From Candidatus Woesearchaeota archaeon (GTDB lineage: Archaea; Nanoarchaeota; Nanoarchaeia; UBA10117; ARS21): 5,804 nt of DNA. The notes beneath the pieces are model-generated. The model saw nothing but the letters and a program-made list of their open reading frames with translations. It searched no databases and was not told the DNA's origin. Below, piece after piece: positions 1-5,804 of this stretch (the first letter of the stretch is position 1; each line of letters starts with the position of its first letter). The stretch is from NCBI GenBank assembly GCA_002686215.1, contig NZAU01000049.1, positions 6,939-12,742 of the forward strand, given 5' to 3'. A program made the translations under genes and the position numbers.

Positions 1-386
1 CTTAATAAATTTTTAAGAATTTTTGCAGTTGATTCAATATCTTCTGAGTGAAAAATAGGTATATTATAATCTAAATTAAGAGATAATATCGAAGAAATTA
101 TTGCATTTTCACTAATATCTCTTAAATAATATATTTCAGAAATATCACCCTCTAGAATATAAAGAACTTTATCGAAATGATCTTTAAGATTTTTTGCCTG
201 CGAAAATAATCGCCCATCAACTAAAGAACTCAAAAAATCAGAAATGGTTTTTCTTTCAACAACACAATCATCGGACAGTATAAAATCACCTAACTCCAAT
301 TGACTGAATTCAAAATTAACATCCAAATCAGACAATTCCTCAGAAATACCTGATTTCCTTTCTCTATTATCAACTATTATTTTCAT
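1..386 (-). CDS. xpf: XPF/ERCC4-type structure-specific endonuclease, C-terminus cut by window edge
   Basis: This is an ERCC4-family nuclease, which cuts branched DNA such as 3' flaps and fork structures. It was found by translating the minus strand from the ATG at 386-384; 128 codons are visible and the frame is open to the edge. The start reads MKIIVDNRER. The family signature GD-Xn-ERK-X3-D is complete: GDF at about residues 33-35, then VERKTISDF at about 43-51, followed by VDGRLFSQAKNL, which also matches the nuclease half of euryarchaeal Hef as I remember it. The catalytic core therefore looks intact. The tandem helix-hairpin-helix DNA-binding and dimerisation region usual in this family would lie beyond position 1 and cannot be judged. 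The ATG overlaps the helicase stop codon (ATGA, 4 nt), so translation is probably coupled; no Shine-Dalgarno is visible. A Mus81-like or crenarchaeal short XPF role is the alternative, but linkage to a Hef helicase favours a split Hef. Confidence 0.9.
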   Translation of the reverse strand, partial: MKIIVDNRERKSGISEELSDLDVNFEFSQLELGDFILSDDCVVERKTISDFLSSLVDGRLFSQAKNLKDHFDKVLYILEGDISEIYYLRDISENAIISSILSLNLDYNIPIFHSEDIESTAKILKNLL

Positions 387-1798
387 CTTTTCAATAATTT
401 ATACATATTCTCCTCTTTACGTTTGGATACCCAATAATATTTTTCATCAATCGAATTTTCAGTCATCAACATATAAATTTTACCAATGTTCACTCTACCA
501 ATTCTACCTCTACGCTGAATACTCCGCAGTGCAGACGGAATACATTCAAAGAAAATACCTACGTCTGCGTCATCAACATGAATTCCCTCTTCAGAAACAC
601 TGGTGGCCACCAAAACATTAAATTCACCATCTTTAAATTCCTCCAAAACCTTTTTTTGATTTTTCTGAGTAAATCCTTTTCGTTGACCTGTAAATTTTTT
701 AGCAACACCGATATTTGAAGAATTAATATATTCAACAATCTCATCGACCGAATTAGTATATTGACAAAATATTATTATTTTTTTATCAAAATCAATCAAA
801 TTTTTCAATTCATTCATTTTATTATTGTATTCTAAATTTTTTGATAATCGCTTTATTCGTATTAGTCTAAAATCTTCCATTATGCTTTTCGAAGACTTTG
901 CACTCTCGGTACTCAATTTTTCTAATGCTTTCAAAAAAGAATTATTCGTTTGTGTTTCTAACATCTCCAATAAAAATAACAATTTAATTACTTTGGTATT
1001 AATTTTAATAAAATAATATAATTTTGAGTCGTCACTAACTTTTGAAAATAATCTTTTATTTAAACTTATTAATTCACCTTTGCTCATATATTCGTAATTT
1101 CGAACAACCAACCTATTTTTTTTCAAAATATTATAATCCTCTTTAATCATATCTGTTAACATTTTCTTAATTTCAATTTGAATTTTATTTAATTTAATTT
1201 TCTTAATTTCAATTTCTCTATCAGGCAAATACTCAGACATCTCACTGGAATCAACTATATGAAATTTTTCAATTTTTAATAGCGATCTTAATTCATCTAA
1301 ACGTTCCTTATCTGTTGCAGGACTTGCACTCATTGCAAGAATTTGCGATTTATCTATACTTTCCATTAATTTTGCATATGCATAATTTCCACTGGTTCTA
1401 TGCGCTTCATCAAAAACAACTAACGAAAATTTTTCCGGATCAAAAAAATTTTTTTCTAAATCCGATACAACTGTTTGCGGAGTCGCAACAATTAAGTCAG
1501 ACTCTAGCCAAATGTCCTTCCTAATTTCCGATTTTATCGTTCCATCAACTAAACCAATCAATTCCGAATTTTCAAAAAAATTATCAAAACTCTTCTTATG
1601 TTGCGCAACTAGCGGTTTTGTTGGTGCCATTACTAAGACCTTACCTGTACGCAATTTTATACCTGCTAGCGCCACAGCAATAATTGTCTTTCCTGCACCC
1701 GTAGGTAAAACAATAAATGAATTTTTATCAACAATCGCTCCAAGAGTTTTTTCTTGATAAGCCCTCAATTTAATTTTTTCTTTATTTAATTTTAACAT
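383..1798 (-). CDS. hef: Hef/FANCM-type SF2 DNA helicase (helicase half of Hef, no nuclease domain)
   Basis: An ATP-dependent superfamily 2 helicase of the Hef/FANCM group, expected to remodel stalled replication forks and branched DNA. All main motifs of the 471-aa protein are visible: LRAYQ with the adenine-contacting Q15; Walker A LPTGAGKT (31-38); motif Ia APTKPLVAQH (58-67); ATPQTV (105-110); DEAH box (130-133); SASP (157-160, usually TASP); GFTQKNQ (375-381); motif V VATSVSEEGIHV (397-408); and motif VI SIQRRGRIGR (426-435). About 140 lysine-rich, helical residues between SASP and the second RecA domain match the inserted Hef thumb-like domain. The protein ends at KLLKR just after the second RecA domain, with no linker, ERCC4 or HhH region; the nuclease is the next gene. 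The start ATG lies inside the end of the TraB-family gene (17-nt overlap), so the two are co-transcribed. Motif VI has I433 where RGRTGR is usual. A RIG-I-like helicase is less likely because the archaeal Hef motifs and the adjacent nuclease agree. Confidence 0.92.
   Translation of the reverse strand: MLKLNKEKIKLRAYQEKTLGAIVDKNSFIVLPTGAGKTIIAVALAGIKLRTGKVLVMAPTKPLVAQHKKSFDNFFENSELIGLVDGTIKSEIRKDIWLESDLIVATPQTVVSDLEKNFFDPEKFSLVVFDEAHRTSGNYAYAKLMESIDKSQILAMSASPATDKERLDELRSLLKIEKFHIVDSSEMSEYLPDREIEIKKIKLNKIQIEIKKMLTDMIKEDYNILKKNRLVVRNYEYMSKGELISLNKRLFSKVSDDSKLYYFIKINTKVIKLLFLLEMLETQTNNSFLKALEKLSTESAKSSKSIMEDFRLIRIKRLSKNLEYNNKMNELKNLIDFDKKIIIFCQYTNSVDEIVEYINSSNIGVAKKFTGQRKGFTQKNQKKVLEEFKDGEFNVLVATSVSEEGIHVDDADVGIFFECIPSALRSIQRRGRIGRVNIGKIYMLMTENSIDEKYYWVSKRKEENMYKLLKR
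1161..1215. repeat. 19-bp direct repeat inside the helicase gene
   Basis: The 19-mer ATTTTCTTAATTTCAATTT occurs exactly at 1161-1179 and again at 1197-1215. The offset is 36 bp, or 12 codons, so it is in frame. On the coding strand it gives EIEIKKI at residues 195-201 and QIEIKKM at 207-213, at the edge of the inserted domain. It may be a small in-frame duplication or chance in AT-rich, lysine- and isoleucine-rich coding sequence. No function is implied. Confidence 0.6.
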
Positions 1799-2447
1799 TT
1801 TCTAGATATTTTTCAACCTTTTCTTTATGACCTGCACCTATTACAATAAGTATCTTAGATTCAGGAAATTTTGTATTTAATATCTTTATTTGCCGCTTCA
1901 TATAATCGTCCCTATCTTTAACCAAACAAGAATAAATATTTGGAAAATCCGATTTAAATTCACTAATTAATTGCTTAATTATCTTATTATTTGGAACAGA
2001 TTTTATATCAAATTTCGCAGTTCTTTTATTTGATTTAAATAAGAACGTAAATAGTTTTAATTTCTCCCTCAGCGGGACTTTTCGAGATAATTTGTTTAGC
2101 GTAATTCTGATATCTTGGTCAATTAATGCGATTTTAGCACCAGCTTTTTTACCATAAATTATTGCAGATTTCATATCATTACCTGCACGAGAACCAGTCC
2201 GTTTACCAATTATTTTTTGACTTATGGAACCAAATAACAAAAATAAAAACCCAAAAATTCCGATTTGCTTAATAATTTTAAAATTAAACTTCCTCTTTTT
2301 TGACTTACCAAACAAATTTCTGTAGCGATTTATATCTAGTTCAACTGCAACAATATCTGGTTTAAAGTCACTTATTGATTTTTTTATCTGATTTACGCTG
2401 TTTTTTGACACGTGGCTTGTACCAACTACTAAAAATCTTTCATCCAT
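1782..2447 (-). CDS. TraB/TIKI/GumN-superfamily protein, short archaeal form
   Basis: A 221-aa member of the TraB superfamily, whose better-studied relatives include the animal Tiki metalloproteases; the archaeal function is not established. Family landmarks run in order: GTSHVS (9-14) with the first GxxH; VAVELD followed by R41-Y42; a hydrophobic segment at about 62-80 (IGIFGFLFLLFGSISQKII); GNDMKSAI (89-96); LIDQDIRITL (108-117); KDRDDYM (177-183); and VIGAGH (202-207) with the second GxxH. The putative metal or active-site residues (H12, E36, R179, H207) are therefore all present. Many archaeal TraB proteins carry a C-terminal multi-pass membrane region; this one stops right after the catalytic domain, and the internal hydrophobic stretch is the only candidate membrane contact. 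It is the first gene of the minus-strand operon and overlaps the helicase by 17 nt. The ATG at 2447 lies about 25 nt from a TATA-like core, suggesting a leaderless mRNA. Family assignment is firm; any proteolytic role is inference. Confidence 0.88.
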   Translation of the reverse strand: MDERFLVVGTSHVSKNSVNQIKKSISDFKPDIVAVELDINRYRNLFGKSKKRKFNFKIIKQIGIFGFLFLLFGSISQKIIGKRTGSRAGNDMKSAIIYGKKAGAKIALIDQDIRITLNKLSRKVPLREKLKLFTFLFKSNKRTAKFDIKSVPNNKIIKQLISEFKSDFPNIYSCLVKDRDDYMKRQIKILNTKFPESKILIVIGAGHKEKVEKYLENVKIK

Positions 2448-2465
2448 ATACTATTTTGTAGAAAT

Positions 2466-2483
2466 GTTTATATTTAAAAAAAC
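2466..2483. promoter_or_regulatory. Shared TATA-like core of a divergent, probably leaderless promoter
   Basis: The only strong TATA-like tract in the 48-bp divergent spacer is TTTATATTTAAA at 2467-2478, which reads TTTAAATATAAA on the other strand. Its centre lies about 24 nt before the PRC-barrel ATG (2496) and about 25 nt from the TraB-family ATG (2447). Archaeal transcription normally starts about 25 nt from the TATA centre, so both transcripts would begin at or next to their start codons. Purine-rich BRE-like stretches flank it on both sides: GAAATG at 2461-2466 for the plus strand, and GGAAAT (minus strand, near 2486-2491) for the other. Neither gene has a Shine-Dalgarno. Predicted from sequence only. 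Confidence 0.6.
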
Positions 2484-2495
2484 TATTTCCTTTGT

Positions 2496-2756
2496 ATGTT
2501 AATAACAAAAAATCTAAACAGCGTTCATGGCATCGACGTATATACCGATTCAGGAGAATATTTTGGAAAGATTGAAGAAGCAATTTTATTAAATAATAAA
2601 ATCGATTCATGGAAAGTTAGAGCAACACCAAGATCATATTTATCCAAAGCAATGCCTTCTGCAAAAGGAGTAATTCTACCACATCATCATGTTAAAGCCA
2701 TTGGCGATGTAATGTTAGTTTCCCGATCTGCAGCTCCATCTTTTATGGAAGATTAA
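2496..2756 (+). CDS. Stand-alone PRC-barrel domain protein
   Basis: An 86-aa protein that is essentially one PRC-barrel domain, a small beta-barrel used for protein-protein contacts. Diagnostic segments are GIDVYTDSGEYFGKIEEAIL (residues 13-32) and a second half ending GVILPHHHVKAIGDVMLVS (about 58-76), matching the archaeal PRC pattern of a G-x-D-V-Y-T-D-S-G-E start and a V-K-A-I/V-G-D-V end. The middle (RATPRSYLSKAMPSAKG) is a family-like basic loop. There is no signal peptide or membrane segment, so it should be cytoplasmic. Some archaeal single-domain PRC-barrel proteins (the haloarchaeal CdpB group) act in FtsZ-based cell division; whether this one does is unknown. It is the first plus-strand gene, divergent from the TraB-family gene, with lonB starting 42 nt downstream. 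The start has no Shine-Dalgarno and sits at leaderless distance from the shared TATA core. Confidence 0.85.
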   Translation: MLITKNLNSVHGIDVYTDSGEYFGKIEEAILLNNKIDSWKVRATPRSYLSKAMPSAKGVILPHHHVKAIGDVMLVSRSAAPSFMED

Positions 2757-2770
2757 GTCATTACGATTTA

Positions 2771-2778
2771 TTTATAAG
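2771..2778 (+). promoter_or_regulatory. TATA box for lonB, leaderless spacing
   Basis: TTTATAAG is centred about 25 nt upstream of the lonB ATG (2799-2801), in the 42-nt gap after the PRC-barrel stop. At the usual archaeal TATA-to-start distance the transcript would begin at the ATG itself, and no Shine-Dalgarno lies in the gap. lonB may therefore have its own promoter as well as any read-through from the PRC-barrel gene. Confidence 0.5.
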
Positions 2779-2798
2779 ATTTTATTATAGTATTTTTT

Positions 2799-4607
2799 AT
2801 GAATTTTGGTAATACCTCTGAGCTCAACGTACCTAAGAAAATTATAAATAAAATTATAGGTCAAACTCGGGCAGTAGATATCATTAACAAAGCATCAAAA
2901 CAAAGACGACATGTTTTATTAATTGGATCTCCAGGTACAGGTAAGTCTATGCTTGGTAAGGCCCTTTCCGAATTGTTACCAAAATCGGCGCTTGAAGATG
3001 TTCTTGTTCTGAGCAATCATAAAGATCAAAATATGCCTTTGGTCCGAACTATGATTTCAGGAAGGGGATCCGAAATTTTATCAATGGCAAGACAGAATTC
3101 TGCAAAGAATCTAAAAAAGCAATCAATATTTTTCTTAATATTTTCAATACTTGCATTAATGTTTCCCTGGTGGATCAGATTAATTTATGGGGATATAATG
3201 GCAGCAGCATCAATGGTATCTGGAGTTATGTTCTTAGTTCTATATGGAATAGCAATTAATATGAATTCTAGAAGAAAGCAAAACAATGAACCAAAGTTAT
3301 TGATAGATAATAAATTAAAAATATCTTCACCTTATGTAGATGCTACTGGTGCACATGCAGGAGCATTGCTCGGCGATGTTAGACACGATCCTTTCCAATC
3401 CGGAGGTTTGGGAACTCCCGCACACTTGAGAGTTGAACCTGGAATGATACATAGAGCAAATAAAGGAGTTTTATTTATAGATGAAATCGCAACACTTGAC
3501 TTACCCACTCAACAAGAATTACTTACTGCTATGCAAGAAAAAAAATCATCAATTACTGGTAAGTCGGATAAATCTGCCGGAGCAATGGTCAGAACTCAAC
3601 CGGTTCCATGTGATTTTATTTTAGTTGCAGCAGGTAACTTGGATACTATTGAAAGAATGCATCCGGCATTACGATCCAGAATTCGAGGTTATGGTTATGA
3701 AGTGTTTATGGATAAAGACATAGATGAAACAAAAGATAATGTCAAATTATATTATCAGTTCATTGCACAAGAAATAAGAAAAGATGGAAAAATACCGCAC
3801 ATGTCAAAAAAAGCATGCGACGAAATAATTCGAATTGCAAAAAAAATGTCCGGTAAAAAAAATAAACTAACGTTGAGATTGCGAGAATTAGGAGGGCTGA
3901 TCAGGGCAGCAGGGGATCTTGCCATTGAAGATAAATCCAAATTAATCGAATTTAAACATGTAACAGCCGCATCCAAAGATCCAAGAACTCTTGAAAATCA
4001 AATTGCGAACAAACATATAAAGAATATAACCGACTACCAAATCATTCGAAATTCTGGTTACGAAGTGGGTCGAGTTAATGGACTTGCAGTCATAGGCGAC
4101 TCAGGAATAGTTCTACCAATTGAAAGTGAATTAACTCCTGGCGGGAAAAGAAAACAAATTATTGCAACGGGTAAATTGGGAACAATCGCAAAGGAAGCAA
4201 TATCAAACGTATCCGCAATAATCTTAAAGAATTTTGGAAAAGACATTAATGAGAAATATGATGTATTCGTACAATTTATTCAAACTTACGAGGGCGTCGA
4301 AGGAGATTCAGCATCCGTATCCGTGGCAACCGCAATTATTTCCGCTTTAACTAAAAATCCAGTTGATCAAAGTTTTGCAATGACAGGTAGTTTATCTGTA
4401 CGAGGTGAAGTTCTTCCCGTGGGTGGCGTAACAAACAAAATTGAAGCTGCAATAGCTGCAGGATTAAAAGACGTTATTGTTCCATTGTCAAATAAAGAAG
4501 ATATAGTTTTAGATAAAAAGCAATTGAAAAAGATAAATATACATTATGCTCAAAATATAGGAGACGTGCTTAAATTAGCATTAAAGAAAAAAATTAAATG
4601 GAAATAA
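2799..4607 (+). CDS. lonB: Membrane-anchored archaeal Lon protease (LonB), AAA+ with Ser-Lys protease domain
   Basis: An ATP-dependent protease that degrades misfolded and regulatory proteins at the inner face of the cytoplasmic membrane; archaeal LonB forms hexamers. In the 602-aa protein the AAA+ part has Walker A GSPGTGKS (43-50), Walker B VLFIDE (224-229), sensor 1 around AAGN (277-280), arginine finger candidates in LRSRIRG (291-297), and a sensor 2 region [14 protein letters not shown] (357-370). Two hydrophobic segments at about 110-130 and 133-155 are inserted between Walker A and B; this is the LonB hallmark and anchors the protease to the membrane. The protease domain starts near [11 protein letters not shown] (426-436); its dyad is S505 in EGDSAS (502-507) and K547 in [10 protein letters not shown]. 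There is no N-terminal LonA substrate domain and no intein in the Walker A region, where some archaeal LonB genes carry one. Length fits the family. It follows the PRC-barrel gene by 42 nt and overlaps the next small gene by 10 nt. Confidence 0.97.
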   Translation: MNFGNTSELNVPKKIINKIIGQTRAVDIINKASKQRRHVLLIGSPGTGKSMLGKALSELLPKSALEDVLVLSNHKDQNMPLVRTMISGRGSEILSMARQNSAKNLKKQSIFFLIFSILALMFPWWIRLIYGDIMAAASMVSGVMFLVLYGIAINMNSRRKQNNEPKLLIDNKLKISSPYVDATGAHAGALLGDVRHDPFQSGGLGTPAHLRVEPGMIHRANKGVLFIDEIATLDLPTQQELLTAMQEKKSSITGKSDKSAGAMVRTQPVPCDFILVAAGNLDTIERMHPALRSRIRGYGYEVFMDKDIDETKDNVKLYYQFIAQEIRKDGKIPHMSKKACDEIIRIAKKMSGKKNKLTLRLRELGGLIRAAGDLAIEDKSKLIEFKHVTAASKDPRTLENQIANKHIKNITDYQIIRNSGYEVGRVNGLAVIGDSGIVLPIESELTPGGKRKQIIATGKLGTIAKEAISNVSAIILKNFGKDINEKYDVFVQFIQTYEGVEGDSASVSVATAIISALTKNPVDQSFAMTGSLSVRGEVLPVGGVTNKIEAAIAAGLKDVIVPLSNKEDIVLDKKQLKKINIHYAQNIGDVLKLALKKKIKWK

Positions 4608-4759
4608 AAATCAATGATTCAAAGATAGATAGAATAAAAAAAATTCTAGCTCATTCTGACTTTAAATCAGTCGAAGATTTTACAGATCACGCATTAGATT
4701 TGCTATTGTTTGCGGAAGAAAATAAAGATAAATTCAGAGACTTAGTTAGCAACTCTTAA
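4598..4759 (+). CDS. Small ribbon-helix-helix-like protein (53 aa)
   Basis: A 53-codon open frame starts with an ATG inside the last codons of lonB (10-nt overlap) and ends 23 nt before serS. The pattern is that of a ribbon-helix-helix (CopG/Arc/MetJ-like) fold: a short N-terminal strand MEIKIND, a first helix [15 protein letters not shown], then [22 protein letters not shown] (about 22-43). The last part resembles the common RHH turn and second helix (Y/F-x-S-V-x-E/D-F, then alternating hydrophobics). Such proteins dimerise and insert the paired strands into the DNA major groove, so a small transcription regulator is the best guess. No toxin gene is adjacent, so an antitoxin role has no local support. 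No Shine-Dalgarno is seen; translation is probably coupled to lonB. It could be a short helical protein of another kind; coding status is likely from the tight fit between neighbours. Confidence 0.65.
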   Translation: MEIKINDSKIDRIKKILAHSDFKSVEDFTDHALDLLLFAEENKDKFRDLVSNS

Positions 4760-4765
4760 AAATTT

Positions 4766-4770
4766 AGGAG
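4766..4770 (+). promoter_or_regulatory. Shine-Dalgarno sequence for serS
   Basis: AGGAG lies 12 nt before the serS ATG (4783), in an AT-rich 23-nt gap. The spacing is slightly long but usable. It is the only clear ribosome binding site in the window and supports the ATG at 4783 as the start. It also suggests that serS is read from a leadered or polycistronic mRNA, unlike the genes whose starts sit about 25 nt from TATA boxes. Confidence 0.6.
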
Positions 4771-4782
4771 AATTAAAATAAC

Positions 4783-5804
4783 ATGTTAGATATCAAATTA
4801 TTTCGAGAAAATCCTGAACTTATTATTGAATCAGAGAAAAAAAGATTCAAAGATATTTCTAATGTTAATTCTGTAATCGAGTATGATAATAAATTCAGAA
4901 AAGAATTTTCTAAACTATCAAAACTTAGAAATTTAAGAAATGTTCACTCAAAAGAAATAAATCAATTACAAAAACAAAAAAAACCCTTCAAATCAAAAAT
5001 TAAAGAAGTTCAAGAAATAAATAAAAAAATAAAGACTACTGAAGATAAGGTAAAAAAAATATTGGAAAAAAGAGATGCACACAGATACAAAGTAGGAAAT
5101 ATTTTGAATAAAAAGGTACCTGTTTCAAAAGACGATTCCGGAAATAAAATTGAACGTACGTGGGGAAAACCAAAAAAATTCAAATTTAAACCAAAACACC
5201 AAGCGGATATAATTTTAGAAATAGACGGTGCAGATTTAGATAGGGCAGCAAAACATTCCGGAGCAAGATTTTACTATCTAAAAAATGAATTAGCAATTCT
5301 AAATATGTCAATTTTGAGATATGCCATTGACGAATTGGTGAGAGAAGGATTCACTCCAATGCAAACGCCAGTCTTTTTGAGACATAAACCGATGAGCGCA
5401 GCGGCAGAACTGGCAGACTTCGAGGAACAACTATATAAGATCGAAGGTGAAGATAATTATTTGATCGCGACATCCGAACAGACTCTAGCATCTTATCACA
5501 TGAATGAAGTTCTTAATTGGAAAGAATTACCAATAAAATACACCGCACACTCGTTATGTTTCAGAAAGGAAGCCGGAAGTCACGGTAAAGACACAAAAGG
5601 AATTTTCAGAGTACATCAATTTGATAAAATTGAACAATTCATTTTTTCCAGACCAGAAGATAGTGAAAAATTACATGAAAAAATGATAGAAATAACCGAA
5701 AAAATATTCAAAGGCCTAGAGATACCATATCGAGTTGTCAATATTGCATCTGGAGAAATGAATGATAACGGATCACTTAAATATGATATAGAGGGTTGGT
5801 TTCC
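4783..5804 (+). CDS. serS: Seryl-tRNA synthetase, C-terminus cut by window edge
   Basis: A class II aminoacyl-tRNA synthetase that charges tRNA-Ser (and tRNA-Sec where present) with serine in the cytoplasm. It begins MLDIKLFRENPEL, the usual SerRS opening, and 340 residues are visible of an expected 420-450. Residues about 30-105 form the lysine-rich helical arm that grips the long variable arm of tRNA-Ser. VPVSKDDSGN (112-121) leads into the catalytic core. Motif 1 lies around GFTPMQTPVFLRH (189-201); the serine-binding TSEQTL is at 230-235; motif 2 is FRKEAGSHGKDTKGIFRVHQF (start F260, end F280) with R261 and E263. Motif 3 falls past the end of the window. This is the common SerRS form, not the rare methanogen type with a zinc-bound serine site. 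The start is supported by an upstream AGGAG. Nothing in the visible part suggests inactivation. Confidence 0.97.
   Translation, partial: MLDIKLFRENPELIIESEKKRFKDISNVNSVIEYDNKFRKEFSKLSKLRNLRNVHSKEINQLQKQKKPFKSKIKEVQEINKKIKTTEDKVKKILEKRDAHRYKVGNILNKKVPVSKDDSGNKIERTWGKPKKFKFKPKHQADIILEIDGADLDRAAKHSGARFYYLKNELAILNMSILRYAIDELVREGFTPMQTPVFLRHKPMSAAAELADFEEQLYKIEGEDNYLIATSEQTLASYHMNEVLNWKELPIKYTAHSLCFRKEAGSHGKDTKGIFRVHQFDKIEQFIFSRPEDSEKLHEKMIEITEKIFKGLEIPYRVVNIASGEMNDNGSLKYDIEGWF

Noticed and set aside
383..386. Frameshift or point error that split a single hef gene
   Set aside because: The helicase ends and the nuclease starts at natural domain boundaries, with a classic ATGA coupling junction and no leftover linker in another frame. 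It remains possible and is given as a refutation test.
559..744. Minus-strand open frame of 61 codons inside the helicase gene
   Set aside because: It is out of frame with the helicase, whose motifs V and VI are encoded here; its own product is low-complexity and matches nothing recognisable.
825..1757. Three plus-strand open frames antisense to the helicase (825-1016, 1315-1524, 1512-1757)
   Set aside because: They are shadows of a strongly supported helicase gene, with no recognisable domains, ribosome binding sites or promoters.
2793..2798. T-run as a transcription terminator for the PRC-barrel gene
   Set aside because: Six Ts just before the lonB ATG could end archaeal transcription, but similar runs are common in this AT-rich sequence and it overlaps the predicted lonB start region; not supportable.
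2919..2960. Intein insertion at the LonB Walker A region
   Set aside because: Some archaeal LonB genes carry an intein near this motif, but here GSPGTGKS is continuous.
3755..4246. Two minus-strand open frames antisense to lonB (3755-3976 and 4058-4246)
   Set aside because: The lonB frame across this region carries sensor 2 and the start of the protease domain; the antisense products are unrecognisable.
4598..4759. Toxin-antitoxin module based on the RHH-like protein
   Set aside because: RHH proteins are often antitoxins, but the flanking genes are lonB and serS and no toxin-like frame is adjacent.
1..5804. CRISPR array, tRNA/rRNA gene, insertion sequence or attachment site
   Set aside because: No regularly spaced repeats, cloverleaf-like GC-rich segments, transposase motifs or terminal inverted repeats were seen on either strand; nearly all bases are within coding genes.

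Overview
The window looks like compact, AT-rich archaeal chromosome (roughly 30% GC by eye). The signs are a membrane-inserted LonB protease in place of bacterial LonA, a Hef-type helicase with an XPF/ERCC4 nuclease, an archaeal TraB-family protein, a stand-alone PRC-barrel protein, and TATA boxes placed about 25 nt upstream of start codons. Hef points to the euryarchaeal or DPANN side of the archaea. The tiny spacers, overlapping genes and small protein sizes would suit a reduced DPANN-like genome, but this is inference and no lineage marker settles it. I see no mobile element, CRISPR array, RNA gene or sign of recent transfer.

Layout. Positions 1-2447 hold three genes on the minus strand, read TraB-family protein, then Hef-type SF2 helicase, then XPF-type nuclease (cut by the left edge). 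They overlap by 17 nt and 4 nt, so they are almost certainly one transcript. A 48-bp divergent spacer (2448-2495) separates them from the plus-strand genes. These are a PRC-barrel protein, LonB, a 53-aa ribbon-helix-helix-like protein overlapping the end of lonB, and serS (seryl-tRNA synthetase, cut by the right edge). There is no gene-free stretch over 300 bases.

Main points. First, the helicase and nuclease that form one polypeptide (Hef) in many euryarchaea are encoded here by two adjacent genes joined by an ATGA stop/start overlap. Each protein ends at the natural domain boundary, so this looks like a real split (or never-fused pair) rather than a broken gene. The pair should act on stalled forks and branched DNA. 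Second, one TATA-like core in the divergent spacer sits about 24-26 nt from both flanking start codons, suggesting a shared bidirectional promoter making two leaderless mRNAs. A separate TATA box at the same distance precedes lonB. Only serS has a clear Shine-Dalgarno sequence, consistent with its being read from inside a longer transcript.

Together the window combines DNA repair (helicase and nuclease), membrane protein quality control (LonB, perhaps with the PRC-barrel and TraB-family proteins) and translation (SerRS). I did not find a clearly new system. The most worthwhile items are the split Hef operon with a TraB-family leading gene, the shared leaderless promoter, and the small RHH-like gene wedged between lonB and serS.
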